Shown in pieces: positions 49,921 through 60,409 of a stretch of DNA of 64,000 bases (positions are counted from its first letter, which is position 1; each line of letters begins with the position of its first letter). Below the pieces are notes generated by a model. It was not told where the DNA came from. It ran no database searches and saw only the letters and a program-made list of their open reading frames with translations. Origin of the DNA: Bartonella tribocorum CIP 105476 (GTDB taxonomy: Bacteria; Pseudomonadota; Alphaproteobacteria; Rhizobiales; Rhizobiaceae); NCBI RefSeq assembly GCF_000196435.1, contig NC_010161.1:744001-808000 (forward strand), given 5' to 3'. The position numbers were made by a program, and so were the translations under genes.

Positions 49921-49962
49921 TAATTCATTGAGAATAGAGAGAATCTAGAGGTAGAATTAATT

Positions 49963-50868
49963 GTGGCGCCACCGTTGGATTGGGATAAGTTAAGGGTTTT
50001 TCATGCTGCAGCAGAAGCGGGATCTTTTACGCACGCTGCCCAAAAGCTTCATTTATCCCAATCAGCAGTTTCACGACAGGTATCGGCTTTAGAACAAGAG
50101 GTTGGAGTATCTTTATTTCAGCGTCATGCGCGTGGTTTGATTCTTACACAACAAGGAGAAACTCTTTATCGTACAGCGCATGACGTTTTGATGAAGCTTG
50201 AAAGTGTACGTTTGCAATTGAGTGAAAGCTACGCAAAACCAACAGGGCATTTGCGTGTAACTTCGACCTTTGGAATGGGGGCAGGGTGGATTGCAGAGCG
50301 TATGCCAGAATTTCTTAGTCTTTATCCAGATATGCAGGTTCAGCTTTTGCTTTCCGATGAAGAACTTGATTTGACAATGTGTCATGCAGACTGTGCTGTT
50401 CGACTCCATCAACCCCAACAACCTGATCTTATACAAAGAAAATTATTTACAATTCATATGCATGTTTATGCTTCAGAAAAGTATATTGCTAATTATGGAA
50501 AACCTGAAAAATTGTCTGATCTCGATGAACATCGTATTATTTCATTCGGAGAACCTGTTCCCCCTTATTTGTCGGGTTTAAATTGGTTGGAAAAAGCTGG
50601 TAGAAATGATGGATCATTGCGTGTTTCAGTCCTACAAATCAACAATATCATCTCAATCAAGAATGCGCTTATGCGTGATCTTGGAATTGCTGTGCTGCCT
50701 GATTATATTGTCAACAATGATGAGCACTTGGTACGTCTTTTTCCTGATATGGTTGATATTCCTTCTTTTGATACTTTTTTTTGTTATCCTTATAATTTAA
50801 AGAATTTGGCAAGGTTGAATGCTTTTAGAGATTATATTTTTTTGAAAGCGCGTCAGTGGTCTTTTTAA
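49963..50868 (+). CDS. LysR-family transcriptional regulator
   Basis: 301-residue LysR regulator. N-terminal winged helix (LRVFHAAAEAGSFTHAAQKLHLSQSAVSRQVSALE) and a ligand-binding domain of the substrate-binding-protein type. Starts at GTG 49963 with a poor ribosome site; no in-frame ATG upstream. trxB-lysR adjacency is conserved in relatives. Ligand and targets unknown; family members often control neighbouring redox genes. Confidence 0.93.
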   Translation: MAPPLDWDKLRVFHAAAEAGSFTHAAQKLHLSQSAVSRQVSALEQEVGVSLFQRHARGLILTQQGETLYRTAHDVLMKLESVRLQLSESYAKPTGHLRVTSTFGMGAGWIAERMPEFLSLYPDMQVQLLLSDEELDLTMCHADCAVRLHQPQQPDLIQRKLFTIHMHVYASEKYIANYGKPEKLSDLDEHRIISFGEPVPPYLSGLNWLEKAGRNDGSLRVSVLQINNIISIKNALMRDLGIAVLPDYIVNNDEHLVRLFPDMVDIPSFDTFFCYPYNLKNLARLNAFRDYIFLKARQWSF

Positions 50869-50914
50869 TATCCATGCCTTAGATTTATAAGGAACAATTA
50901 ATTGTTTTGCACCT

Positions 50915-52140
50915 TAAGACTCTCTTAATATTCTCTTCTTTTAAATTTTCCCATATTGAATCAATCAAAATCACTTTCTTGCACGTCACAAGCGGGTGGG
51001 ACATGTGGATAAAAATTGTACAAGAAAGGCATGCCTCTTTTGAACCGTCTCAAGTGTCAAGGTCTGTCGAAACATGGGGGCTGGCAAAGTGTGTGATGGT
51101 GCCGGCTGGCTTCTTCATAAGCGTAAAGATGGAAGGGTTCAATGGCTTTATCGTTATAACGTTCACAGGGCACCGTCGTGAGATGGGGCTGGGTGCCCTG
51201 AAAGATATCTCTTTAAAACAAGCGTGTGAGTATGCAACGCAATGGCGATCTGTTTTACATGCAGGTATGAAGGTCGTGACCCTATTAAAGAACGCAATAA
51301 ACAAAAGTGTGAGGCAATAGCAATCTCTGTTATTTAAAGGATATTTCTCTCAAAACTTTTGAAAATCGAAAAGCAGAATTAAAAGGCGATGGTAAAGAAA
51401 GCCGTTGTTTTTTTACCCTTAAAAATTCATATTTTCCCTTCAACTAGGTTGCCTTCTCTTTTCAGAAATTACAAAGAACAGAAATACGCTCATTTTTATT
51501 TGGCATTAAAGGCTAATATGACTCGTAAAGCGCTGAACTATCTTTGTTTCAAATATGCTGCGACTCGTTAGATTTGGATGTTGATTGATAAGCAGTAAAA
51601 TAAGCACGGATTTTCTTAAGGAAACAACGCTATAAAACTCAAAACAACATACCGCCAATGGATTGGGGAGGTATCTCAATTTTTTACAAAATACTTTGCC
51701 AAATAATAACCATAATCACAACTGACTTTGCGTTTGCTTATTTTTACAAGGAGACATTCTTTTCCCTTATGTCATATTCATAAAAATCAGGTTGAGGATG
51801 ATATTTGGATCATTCTTGATTCGAGAATATGAAAGACCGACAGATACGATAACAGAGTTTCACGTGCCTTTATCATTAGAGGGATTAGAAATTTTAAAAC
51901 AAGAGCGTCTACTGTCTCACAAAGATTTTTTCTGTTAAAAATCGCCATTACTTTGCTGATAGTTCTATATCAAAGGATATGAAAAAAATAAACTTGAAGC
52001 TTGTTCGCATGGGTTTTACTCTAGTTGACAGAACTGGCTCGCTGAAACAACCAATGCTCCTTATGAGGTCTCTGAAACCATTTTAGGTCATACGGCGGAA
52101 GGTCTTCGTGTGGATAAATACTTTTGCAGAAAGGGATAAA
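50915..52140 (+). pseudogene. Integrase pseudogene, best-preserved relic (copy 8)
   Basis: Tyrosine-recombinase gene spread over the full length but broken by frameshifts and stops. Flank 50915-51030 (TTGCACGTCA at 50979-50988), start ATGCCTCTTTTGAACC at 51031. Frames in order: N-terminal DUF4102 domain (HKRKDGRVQWLYR, GHRREMGLGALKDISLKQA, ATQWRSVL), middle (ENRKAELKGDGKESR; NIPPMDWG), and C-terminal catalytic region (HGF then NWLAETTNAPYEVSETILGH, TAEGLRVDKYFCR ending near 52140). The catalytic Arg of HGFR and nucleophile Tyr context are degraded. Related to prophage or island integrases of Bartonella. Nothing else recognised between it and 52433. Confidence 0.88.
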
Positions 52141-52432
52141 ATATCTTTTATAAATGCGTTCAAATGTGAAGGCCGTTATAACATTGAAAATTGGACAATC
52201 GTATGAGGGTGATTTCTTTCTATTTAATTATAGAGATAAATCCAAGATTGAGAAAAAATTAAAGCTATGTGTTTGTTGCATAGCAGATACGCTTAAGTCT
52301 TTATTGTGCTTCTGCTTATAAAATGACATAGAATATTATCTCTTGATTATGTTGCCTCCCATTGCATTTTCTTGAGTGTTCCCTTACGAAGATCTTACAG
52401 ATCGATTTTATCTCTGAAGATTTTCCAAATTC

Positions 52433-52459
52433 GCCGGGCATTGGTCCGGCTTTTTTTTT
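52433..52459 (+). terminator. Orphan GC-rich terminator
   Basis: GCCGG-GCATTGGT-CCGGC hairpin (52433-52450) followed by nine T (52451-52459). This is the strongest terminator signature in the region, yet no intact gene precedes it; it may mark the end of a lost gene or an unrecognised RNA. Confidence 0.75.
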
Positions 52460-52639
52460 ATTCCTAAAAGAATGCCAAGAAATAGAAAAGATTTAATTGT
52501 AAAGACATTTAATTGTAAGGATAATTGTTTTTTTAAAGTACGAGGTCTTTCTTAGTGTTATAAATTGGATAGAGAAGGCAAATTTTATTAATTTGCGCGC
52601 TTCTTTAAGAAATGTTTTTCAGTATGCCTAAGCTTTCTG

Positions 52640-52965
52640 ATATCCGTGAATAGCATCACGTAAAAGTTTTGACAAAATGGTATAAGATTCACTGTACAAC
52701 CATTTTTACACTCATGAAGAAGTAGGTTGAGTATTATCATTCTTTATAAGCTTTCAATAGTTGCGTAATTCTTGCATTTGAGAGAGGGAGGTATTTTGCT
52801 CCTTTTTTTTAAGTTTTTACCAACACATCAACTCTGCTTGTGAGATATATAAGAAAATGATATCGACTGGTCTCAGATAGGCAGATTTGAAATAAGAGAA
52901 TCTTACAAGGGGATAATTCAAGTTAAGAAACAATGAATTATTATAAATCAATATTCTTCTATGTA
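52640..52965 (-). pseudogene. Decayed integrase relic, copy 9 (minus strand)
   Basis: On the minus strand: TTGTAAGATTCTCTTATTTC, CTCACAAGCAGAGTTGATGTG, GGTAAAAACTTAAAAAAAAGG and ATACCTCCC follow the same order as the flank and start block of copy 8. Then CTTCTTCATGAGTGTAAAAA TGG translates LLHECKNG, matching the LLHKRKDG block of copy 8. It converges with copy 8 across a 500-bp stretch. No open frame. Confidence 0.7.
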
Positions 52966-53690
52966 TCACTTATTATAACTTAACGTGACTATAAAATATA
53001 ATATAATTTGTATTGTATCTGGAGAAAATAAAGAGATGCGAAATTTAAATCGGTTCATTTCCATAGGAGGGTGAAAGACCACAATAGATTTCCAAATTTG
53101 GGGAAAAATATTATACGATGTAAACTTTGTTTAAGAGGCTTTGGTTTATAATCTCTCATATGAGACATACGTTCAAAAACGATAGAAACAACTAAATTTT
53201 TTAATGTATAAAGATATCTCTTTTTTAGAAATTCCTCTGTATATAGAAAAAACATTGATTATAATTCAACTAAAATTCGCGAGAAGAATGCCCGTGCCTA
53301 TATAAATTAAAAGAAATGTAGATATAATGAGCTTTATCTGAAATTCCATTTTTATCGTACATTTATAACAAAAAATGCATCATCCTTTCTAAGTGAGGAG
53401 AGGGCGAACAAAATAACTTCTTAATTTGAATTTCCCTATTAATCTTGAAATTTATATTTTCGATAGAGAAAACTAAATAGTTGTTTCATCTCTCATGACA
53501 ATAAACTGATTCATTTATTTGATCGCTGGATTTTGTTGATCTTTATCTGCAGCTTCTATTTTTTTATTATATTTATTCATGAATATTTTTGTTAAATCGA
53601 TAGGCTCTATCCTTAACATAGCTTTCTATATTTTGTCGGATAGATTGGCATTCGGCAAAAAAACAATTACAAGAAATAATGTTAAAAATT
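52966..53690. other. AT-rich gap before aspartate aminotransferase gene
   Basis: No gene recognised. Small open frames in this stretch lack ribosome sites and motifs. Possible 3' end of the aatA transcript near 53690. Confidence 0.35.
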
Positions 53691-54896
<1,206 letters not shown>

Positions 54897-55153
54897 TTAA
54901 AATCCTTATACTATATCAACAAATGATTATTGCTTTAAGGATATTCTATAAGAGATTATATTGTATGCAATAAAAAACTTCTAAAATACTCTGATACGCG
55001 TTTTTATAGTGTTGTTTTTTGAGAATTTTAACAAGGAATTCTTCTCTTAAGGATTATAAAAATTTTAGAGGAAGGATAGGAATGTCTTGATAAATTGTGC
55101 AAAATAGATAAACTGTATTTTCTTTTATCCAGGTCAATTTTGCTTTCTACAAA

Positions 55154-55188
55154 ATAAAAAAATCTCCGTCGCTATAGACGAAGATTTT
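55154..55188 (-). terminator. Terminator of cold-shock gene
   Basis: Minus-strand hairpin AAAATCTTCGTC / GACGGAGATTTT with TATAGC loop, ending in a T-run; lies about 30 bp after the cspA stop. Confidence 0.8.
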
Positions 55189-55215
55189 TAAATAAAATAT
55201 TGCAGAATTCAAACT

Positions 55216-55425
55216 TTAAAGAGCTGCAAGGTTGCCAGCGGCAAATTTCCCTGAACGACGATCTTGAAGAACATCATAAGACACTTTTTGCCCTTCATTA
55301 AGATTGCTTAGACCAGAACGCTCAACGGCAGAAATATGTACAAATACATCTGCACTGCCATCACTAGGTTGAATGAATCCGAAACCTTTTGTTGTATTAA
55401 ACCACTTCACTGTTCCTGTAGACAT
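55216..55425 (-). CDS. cspA: Cold-shock domain protein
   Basis: 69-residue single-domain cold-shock protein that binds single-stranded RNA or DNA. RNP1 KGFGFIQP and RNP2 VFVHISA are intact. Start ATG 55425 (MSTGTVKWFN) is preceded by AAGGAG; a longer frame upstream is open but not part of the protein. The long AT-rich leader (55426 onward) is typical of cold-regulated transcripts. Confidence 0.96.
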   Translation of the reverse strand: MSTGTVKWFNTTKGFGFIQPSDGSADVFVHISAVERSGLSNLNEGQKVSYDVLQDRRSGKFAAGNLAAL

Positions 55426-55591
55426 AGGAAACTCCTTAAATATATAATTATATTGTGTACTGAAGCTACAATTCTTCAATACGGCTGTAGATCGAAATTA
55501 GGTGGGAGAAGTCTCGTCAAAAGTGCAGAATACACAGGAAAGAAAGTCACGTAACCGAAAATTCGATAAAACTCGTATAGGCGCCTTTAGA

Positions 55592-55621
55592 ATAAAAAGC
55601 AAGCTTTAATTGCTATTTTTT
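55592..55621 (-). terminator. Terminator of carB
   Basis: Minus-strand AGCAA-TTAAAGC-TTGCT hairpin followed by TTTTTA, about 60 bp beyond the carB stop. Short stem, moderate strength. Confidence 0.55.
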
Positions 55622-55681
55622 ATAAAGAAAAAATCGAGAAAAAGTATCAAAAAGCGTATGCTTTTCCACATAGCAAGAAAT

Positions 55682-58600
55682 TCAACTGAAATAACTTTGC
55701 AGGGAACGCACTTTAAGGCGCTTTTTTTTGAGTGCTTTGATCGCTTCTACAACGGCTTCGGCACCTGCTATTGTTGTATAATAGGGGACATTTTGCATGA
55801 GTGCTGCATAGCGTAATGATTTAGAATCTGAGATGGCACTGGCAGTGCTGGTTGTATTAAAAATCAATTGAATTTGGCGATTACGAATAGCATCTTCAAT
55901 ATGAGGGTGTCCTTCTAAAACTTTGTTGATTTTTTTTGCCTCAACATGATGTTCGGTGAGGAACTTTTGTGTTCCACTTGTGGCAACAATAGAAAAGCCA
56001 AGCTCTGTTAAACGTTTTACAGGATTTAAGATGCGTTTTTTGTCTTCATCTCTTACAGAAACGAATACGATTCCCTCCTTAGGGAGTTTTACACCAGCTC
56101 CAAGTTGCGCTTTAGCAAAAGCAAGCGCAAACTCATAGTCAAGTCCCATAACTTCACCGGTTGAGCGCATTTCTGGACCAAGAAGTGTATCAACGCCTGA
56201 AAAACGAGCAAAAGGAAACACGGCTTCCTTAACGGCAATATGTTGTTTTTCCTGTGAAGAAGGTAATCCACCATAAGCTTGGAGAGCATTGTGAAGCGTT
56301 TCTCCTGCCATAATACGTGCCGCCATTTTAGCAATAGGGCGACCAATTGTTTTGGCAACAAATGGAACCGTCCGTGAAGCACGGGGATTGACTTCTAAGA
56401 CATAAATAGTGTCATCTTTAATGGCATATTGTACATTCATTAAGCCACGAACATGAAGTGCTTGTGCTAATGCTTTGGTTTGGCGCTCTAATTCAGCGAC
56501 TACACTATGTGAGAGCGTATGGACCGGTAAAGAACACGCGGAATCACCGGAGTGGATCCCTGCTTCTTCAATATGTTCCATAATCCCCACGATCAGTGTT
56601 TCTTTACCATCACAGAGACAATCAACATCTACTTCAATTGCTTCTGTTAGATAGGTGTCAAAGAGAAGCGGATTTTTACCAAGCAATATATTGATTTGTC
56701 CTGTTTTGTCGTTGGGATAACGGGCTTTGATATCTTCTGGAATTAATTCAGGAACACTTTCAAGTAAATAATGTTGCAAGCTTCGCTCGTCACGGATAAT
56801 TTGCATAGCACGTCCTCCTAAAACATAAGAGGGACGTACAACCAATGGGAAGCCTAGTTCATGGGCGATAAGGCATGCTTGTTCGATAGAGTGGGCAATA
56901 CCATTTTGAGGTTGTGTTAAGTTAAGTTTAAATAACAGTTTTTGAAAGCGATCTCGATCTTCTGCTAAATCAATGGCATCAGGTGAAGTGCCTAAGATGG
57001 GAATGTTGTGTTTTTCAAGAGCACTTGCCAATTTCAATGGTGTTTGTCCACCAAATTGAACGATGACTCCCACCAATTCGCCTTTTTCCTGTTCTGCTTC
57101 TAAAATAGCGATAACATCTTCTGTTGTTAAAGATTCAAAGTAAAGACGATCAGAGGTATCATAGTCAGTTGAAACGGTTTCAGGATTGCAGTTAATCATA
57201 ATCGCTTCAAAGCCTGCATCACGCAGTGCAAAAGCTGCATGGCAGCAACAGTAATCAAATTCAATCCCTTGCCCAATGCGGTTTGGACCACCGCCTAGAA
57301 TAGCAATTTTTTTGCGTTCAGAAATCTGTGCTTCTGAGTGTTCTACACCGGCAAAGGGAACTTCATATGTTGAATACATATAGGCTGTAGGAGAAGAAAA
57401 TTCAGCAGCACAAGTGTCAATTCGTTTGAAGACTTGTTTAACATTCAGTGATTTGCGTAAAGCGGCGATATCCTCGGGTTCTTGTCCTGTAAGGGTGGCT
57501 AATCGTGCATCTGAAAATCCCATAGCTTTTAACATACGTAAGTTATCTGCGTCTTGGGGTAATCCATGGATGCGGATACGCTGCTCCATTTCAATGATGG
57601 AGGCTATTTGTTCTAAAAACCACAGGTCAATTTTGCTGATTTGGTGAATTTCATTTAAGGGTAAGCCCGCGCGCATGGCTTGGGCAATATAGCGCAGACG
57701 ATCAGGGCTTGGGATGGCAATGGCTGAGCGTATAGAACTTTTTTCATCACCTTCAGCATGTTCTGGGATGACAATTTCATCAAAACCAGTAAGTCCTGTT
57801 TCAAGTCCACGGAGTGCTTTTTGTAATGATTCTTGGAAAGTGCGTCCAATGGCCATGACCTCTCCTACAGATTTCATTGCAGTTGTCAGGACAGGTGATG
57901 ACCCAGGAAATTTCTCGAAAGCAAAACGAGGAATTTTTGTCACGATATAGTCAATAGAAGGCTCAAATGATGCGGGTATCGCACCACCTGTGATATCATT
58001 TTTTAATTCATCAAGTGTATAGCCAACGGCGAGTTTTGCTGCTACCTTGGCAATGGGAAAACCCGTTGCTTTTGAGGCAAGCGCTGAAGAGCGAGAAACG
58101 CGTGGGTTCATTTCAATAACAATGAGACGCCCATTTTCAGGATTGACAGCAAACTGTACATTGGAACCTCCCGTTTCAACACCAATTTCACGCAAAACAG
58201 CAATCGAAGCATTGCGCATACATTGGTATTCTTTATCGGTTAAGGTGAGAGCAGGGGCTACGGTGATCGAATCACCAGTATGAATCCCCATCGGATCAAT
58301 GTTTTCAATAGAACAAACAATGATACAGTTGTCATTCTTATCACGAACAACTTCCATCTCATATTCTTTCCACCCTAAAACACTTTCTTCAATGAGAACT
58401 TCTGTTGTAGGAGAAGCTTCAAGCCCCCGTTCAATAATTTCATAAAATTCGGAGCGGTTATACGCAATTCCACCCCCAGTCCCGCCAAGGGTAAATGAAG
58501 GACGAATAATAGCTGGAAGTCCAACAACATCAAGCGCCTGAACTGCTTTTGCTGTTGCATGGGCGATATAATGTTGTTTGCGATCAGTTTCGGTATGTCG

Positions 58601-59167
58601 CCAGTTGCGTTCAAGTTCTTCGAGGGCTTTTTCAAGGGCTACACCAGAAAGTTTTTCTTTAAGTTCAGCACGCGTTTTTGCATGTTGTCGGCGATTTTCT
58701 TCTTTCAGTTCTGTTGCATTGGCCAACATAGACCGTGGTGTTTCCAAACCGATTTTTGCCATCGCTTGTCGGAATAAAGCACGATCTTCCGCTTTATCAA
58801 TAGCTTCGGCATTGGCCCCTATCATTTCAACATGATAGCGGTCTAAAATACCCATACGCTTTAATGATAAAGCGGTATTGAGCGCTGTTTGTCCTCCCAT
58901 GGTGGGTAAAAGGGCATCAGGACGTTCATGGGCAATAATTTTGGCAACGATTTCAGGCGTAATGGGCTCTATATAAGTTGCATCCGCTAAATCTGGATCT
59001 GTCATAATCGTGGCAGGATTAGAATTAACCAAAATAATTCTGTACCCTTCTTCTTTTAATGCTTTACAAGCTTGTGTGCCTGAATAGTCAAATTCACATG
59101 CCTGACCAATGATAATAGGTCCTGCTCCGATGATAAGAATAGATTTTATATCTGTGCGTTTGGGCAT
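55682..59167 (-). CDS. carB: Carbamoyl-phosphate synthase large subunit
   Basis: 1161-residue enzyme that makes carbamoyl phosphate for arginine and pyrimidine synthesis with CarA. Two homologous ATP-grasp halves ([22 protein letters not shown]... and [20 protein letters not shown]...), the oligomerisation domain between, and the C-terminal MGS-like allosteric domain ([12 protein letters not shown]). An insertion near residues 160-200 (rich in Lys/Glu) is usual in alphaproteobacteria. carA is not in the window. Confidence 0.97.
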   Translation of the reverse strand: MPKRTDIKSILIIGAGPIIIGQACEFDYSGTQACKALKEEGYRIILVNSNPATIMTDPDLADATYIEPITPEIVAKIIAHERPDALLPTMGGQTALNTALSLKRMGILDRYHVEMIGANAEAIDKAEDRALFRQAMAKIGLETPRSMLANATELKEENRRQHAKTRAELKEKLSGVALEKALEELERNWRHTETDRKQHYIAHATAKAVQALDVVGLPAIIRPSFTLGGTGGGIAYNRSEFYEIIERGLEASPTTEVLIEESVLGWKEYEMEVVRDKNDNCIIVCSIENIDPMGIHTGDSITVAPALTLTDKEYQCMRNASIAVLREIGVETGGSNVQFAVNPENGRLIVIEMNPRVSRSSALASKATGFPIAKVAAKLAVGYTLDELKNDITGGAIPASFEPSIDYIVTKIPRFAFEKFPGSSPVLTTAMKSVGEVMAIGRTFQESLQKALRGLETGLTGFDEIVIPEHAEGDEKSSIRSAIAIPSPDRLRYIAQAMRAGLPLNEIHQISKIDLWFLEQIASIIEMEQRIRIHGLPQDADNLRMLKAMGFSDARLATLTGQEPEDIAALRKSLNVKQVFKRIDTCAAEFSSPTAYMYSTYEVPFAGVEHSEAQISERKKIAILGGGPNRIGQGIEFDYCCCHAAFALRDAGFEAIMINCNPETVSTDYDTSDRLYFESLTTEDVIAILEAEQEKGELVGVIVQFGGQTPLKLASALEKHNIPILGTSPDAIDLAEDRDRFQKLLFKLNLTQPQNGIAHSIEQACLIAHELGFPLVVRPSYVLGGRAMQIIRDERSLQHYLLESVPELIPEDIKARYPNDKTGQINILLGKNPLLFDTYLTEAIEVDVDCLCDGKETLIVGIMEHIEEAGIHSGDSACSLPVHTLSHSVVAELERQTKALAQALHVRGLMNVQYAIKDDTIYVLEVNPRASRTVPFVAKTIGRPIAKMAARIMAGETLHNALQAYGGLPSSQEKQHIAVKEAVFPFARFSGVDTLLGPEMRSTGEVMGLDYEFALAFAKAQLGAGVKLPKEGIVFVSVRDEDKKRILNPVKRLTELGFSIVATSGTQKFLTEHHVEAKKINKVLEGHPHIEDAIRNRQIQLIFNTTSTASAISDSKSLRYAALMQNVPYYTTIAGAEAVVEAIKALKKKRLKVRSLQSYFS

Positions 59168-59875
59168 GGTTTTTTCCTATGACAAATATCTGTGCACGAT
59201 TATGGCAAGAAAAATATTTAAGTTTTGAGGCTCCGATCATTTTATAAGTTATGTGACAAAGAAAGTAAGCACTAAAATACCTTTTCCATGCTTTTTTTCA
59301 TAAAATTGAAGATAAATTTCTTTTTTGAGGTTGAGTTACCTTATCACTATATCAAAAGGATAACCTTTGATAAGAAAATAAGAATGCTTAGAAGAATGAG
59401 AATATTCAAGCATTCGTGGGGAATAAAACATGAATCATTATGCTTTGATGAAGTTTTGTAAAATGAAATGGGAAGTTTATTGTGTTGTTCCGTAAAACAC
59501 GACTGTTTAGAGCGGTGATATAAGGCATAAAATTATACATGAGGTATTTTTGTTAGAGTGTGCGATAAAATTCAATCTAGGATTTTTTAGGAGAATTTAT
59601 GAAATGAGTCATATTGAGGTGGTTAAGGTTGGAGACTGCGAGAGGAGAAGTTGGATTATTTAAAGATTGTCTCTTGTCGTAGTCTTGGTTTTCTAGGGGA
59701 AGAAGAAGGTCAATCTCTGTTTGTGTCTATTCCATAAAATAGTAAGAGTGTATTTTAGGACAGTAATGAAGAAAATAATTTCAGAATCATCATGTTTGGT
59801 TTTAAAAGATAGTAAATACTTTCCCTTTATTTTATGATGATGTTCAGAACTTTTTGAAATATAGAGAAAGTTAAA
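59168..59875. other. Gap of 708 bp with several hairpins
   Basis: No gene or integrase relic recognised. Potential hairpins: TATCAAA..TTTGATA (59350-59372), GAATGCTT..AAGCATTC (59382-59415), and a longer imperfect one with arms AGACTGCGAGAGGAGA and TCTCTTGTCGTAGTCT (59633-59685). Such clustering could mean a structured RNA or just inverted-repeat debris. Confidence 0.35.
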
Positions 59876-60409
59876 ATGCTGAACATTTCCCAAAAGAGAA
59901 TATTCTGTCTAAAAGATGTATCCATAGGAAAACTTTTGGTGGCTAAGTCTCAACAAGGGATTTGCCATATCGCATTAGGGGATACAACAGAGCAATTATT
60001 ACAGGAGTTTACGGTACGCTTTGGTGATGCACAACAAGTTGTGGGTGACAATGCATTTAAGAGAGACGTTGCTCATATTATAGCCATGATAGAAACGCCT
60101 AAGTTGGTAAAAAAATATAATTTTCCTTTAGATATAAGTGGTACAGTTTTTCAACGGCAAGTATGGGCGGTATTATGTGATATACCGTGTGGTGAAACAA
60201 TTTCATATGAGGAATTAGCGTGCCGTGTAGGGATGCCAAAAGCTTTTCGTGCCGTTGCTAATGCGTGTGCACGTAATGAATTGGCTGTCATCATTCCTTG
60301 TCATCGTGTTGTGCGTAAAAATGGTTGTATTTCAGGGTATCGTTGGGGAGTTAAACGGAAACAGATTTTGCTACAACGGGAACAAAATGGGGAAATTAAA
60401 AAAAATTAA
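59876..60409 (+). CDS. ogt: Methylated-DNA-protein-cysteine methyltransferase
   Basis: 177-residue DNA repair protein that removes O6-alkyl groups from guanine by transfer to Cys142 in IIPCHRVV. The DNA-binding helix (ISYEELACRVGMPKAFRAVANACARN) and the substrate-binding SGYRWGVKRK are present. No Ada-type N-terminal regulatory domain is fused. Converges with the PAS kinase gene with a 4-bp overlap of the ends. Confidence 0.92.
   Translation: MLNISQKRIFCLKDVSIGKLLVAKSQQGICHIALGDTTEQLLQEFTVRFGDAQQVVGDNAFKRDVAHIIAMIETPKLVKKYNFPLDISGTVFQRQVWAVLCDIPCGETISYEELACRVGMPKAFRAVANACARNELAVIIPCHRVVRKNGCISGYRWGVKRKQILLQREQNGEIKKN

Noticed and set aside
50907..51320. 137-residue plus-strand frame annotated as an intact protein
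   Set aside because: Only the section from about 51031 is meaningful, and it is the broken N-terminal part of the integrase pseudogene.
55216..55479. Longer start at 55479 for the cold-shock gene
   Set aside because: The conserved protein starts at MSTGTVKWFN, which has its own AAGGAG; the upstream part is leader.
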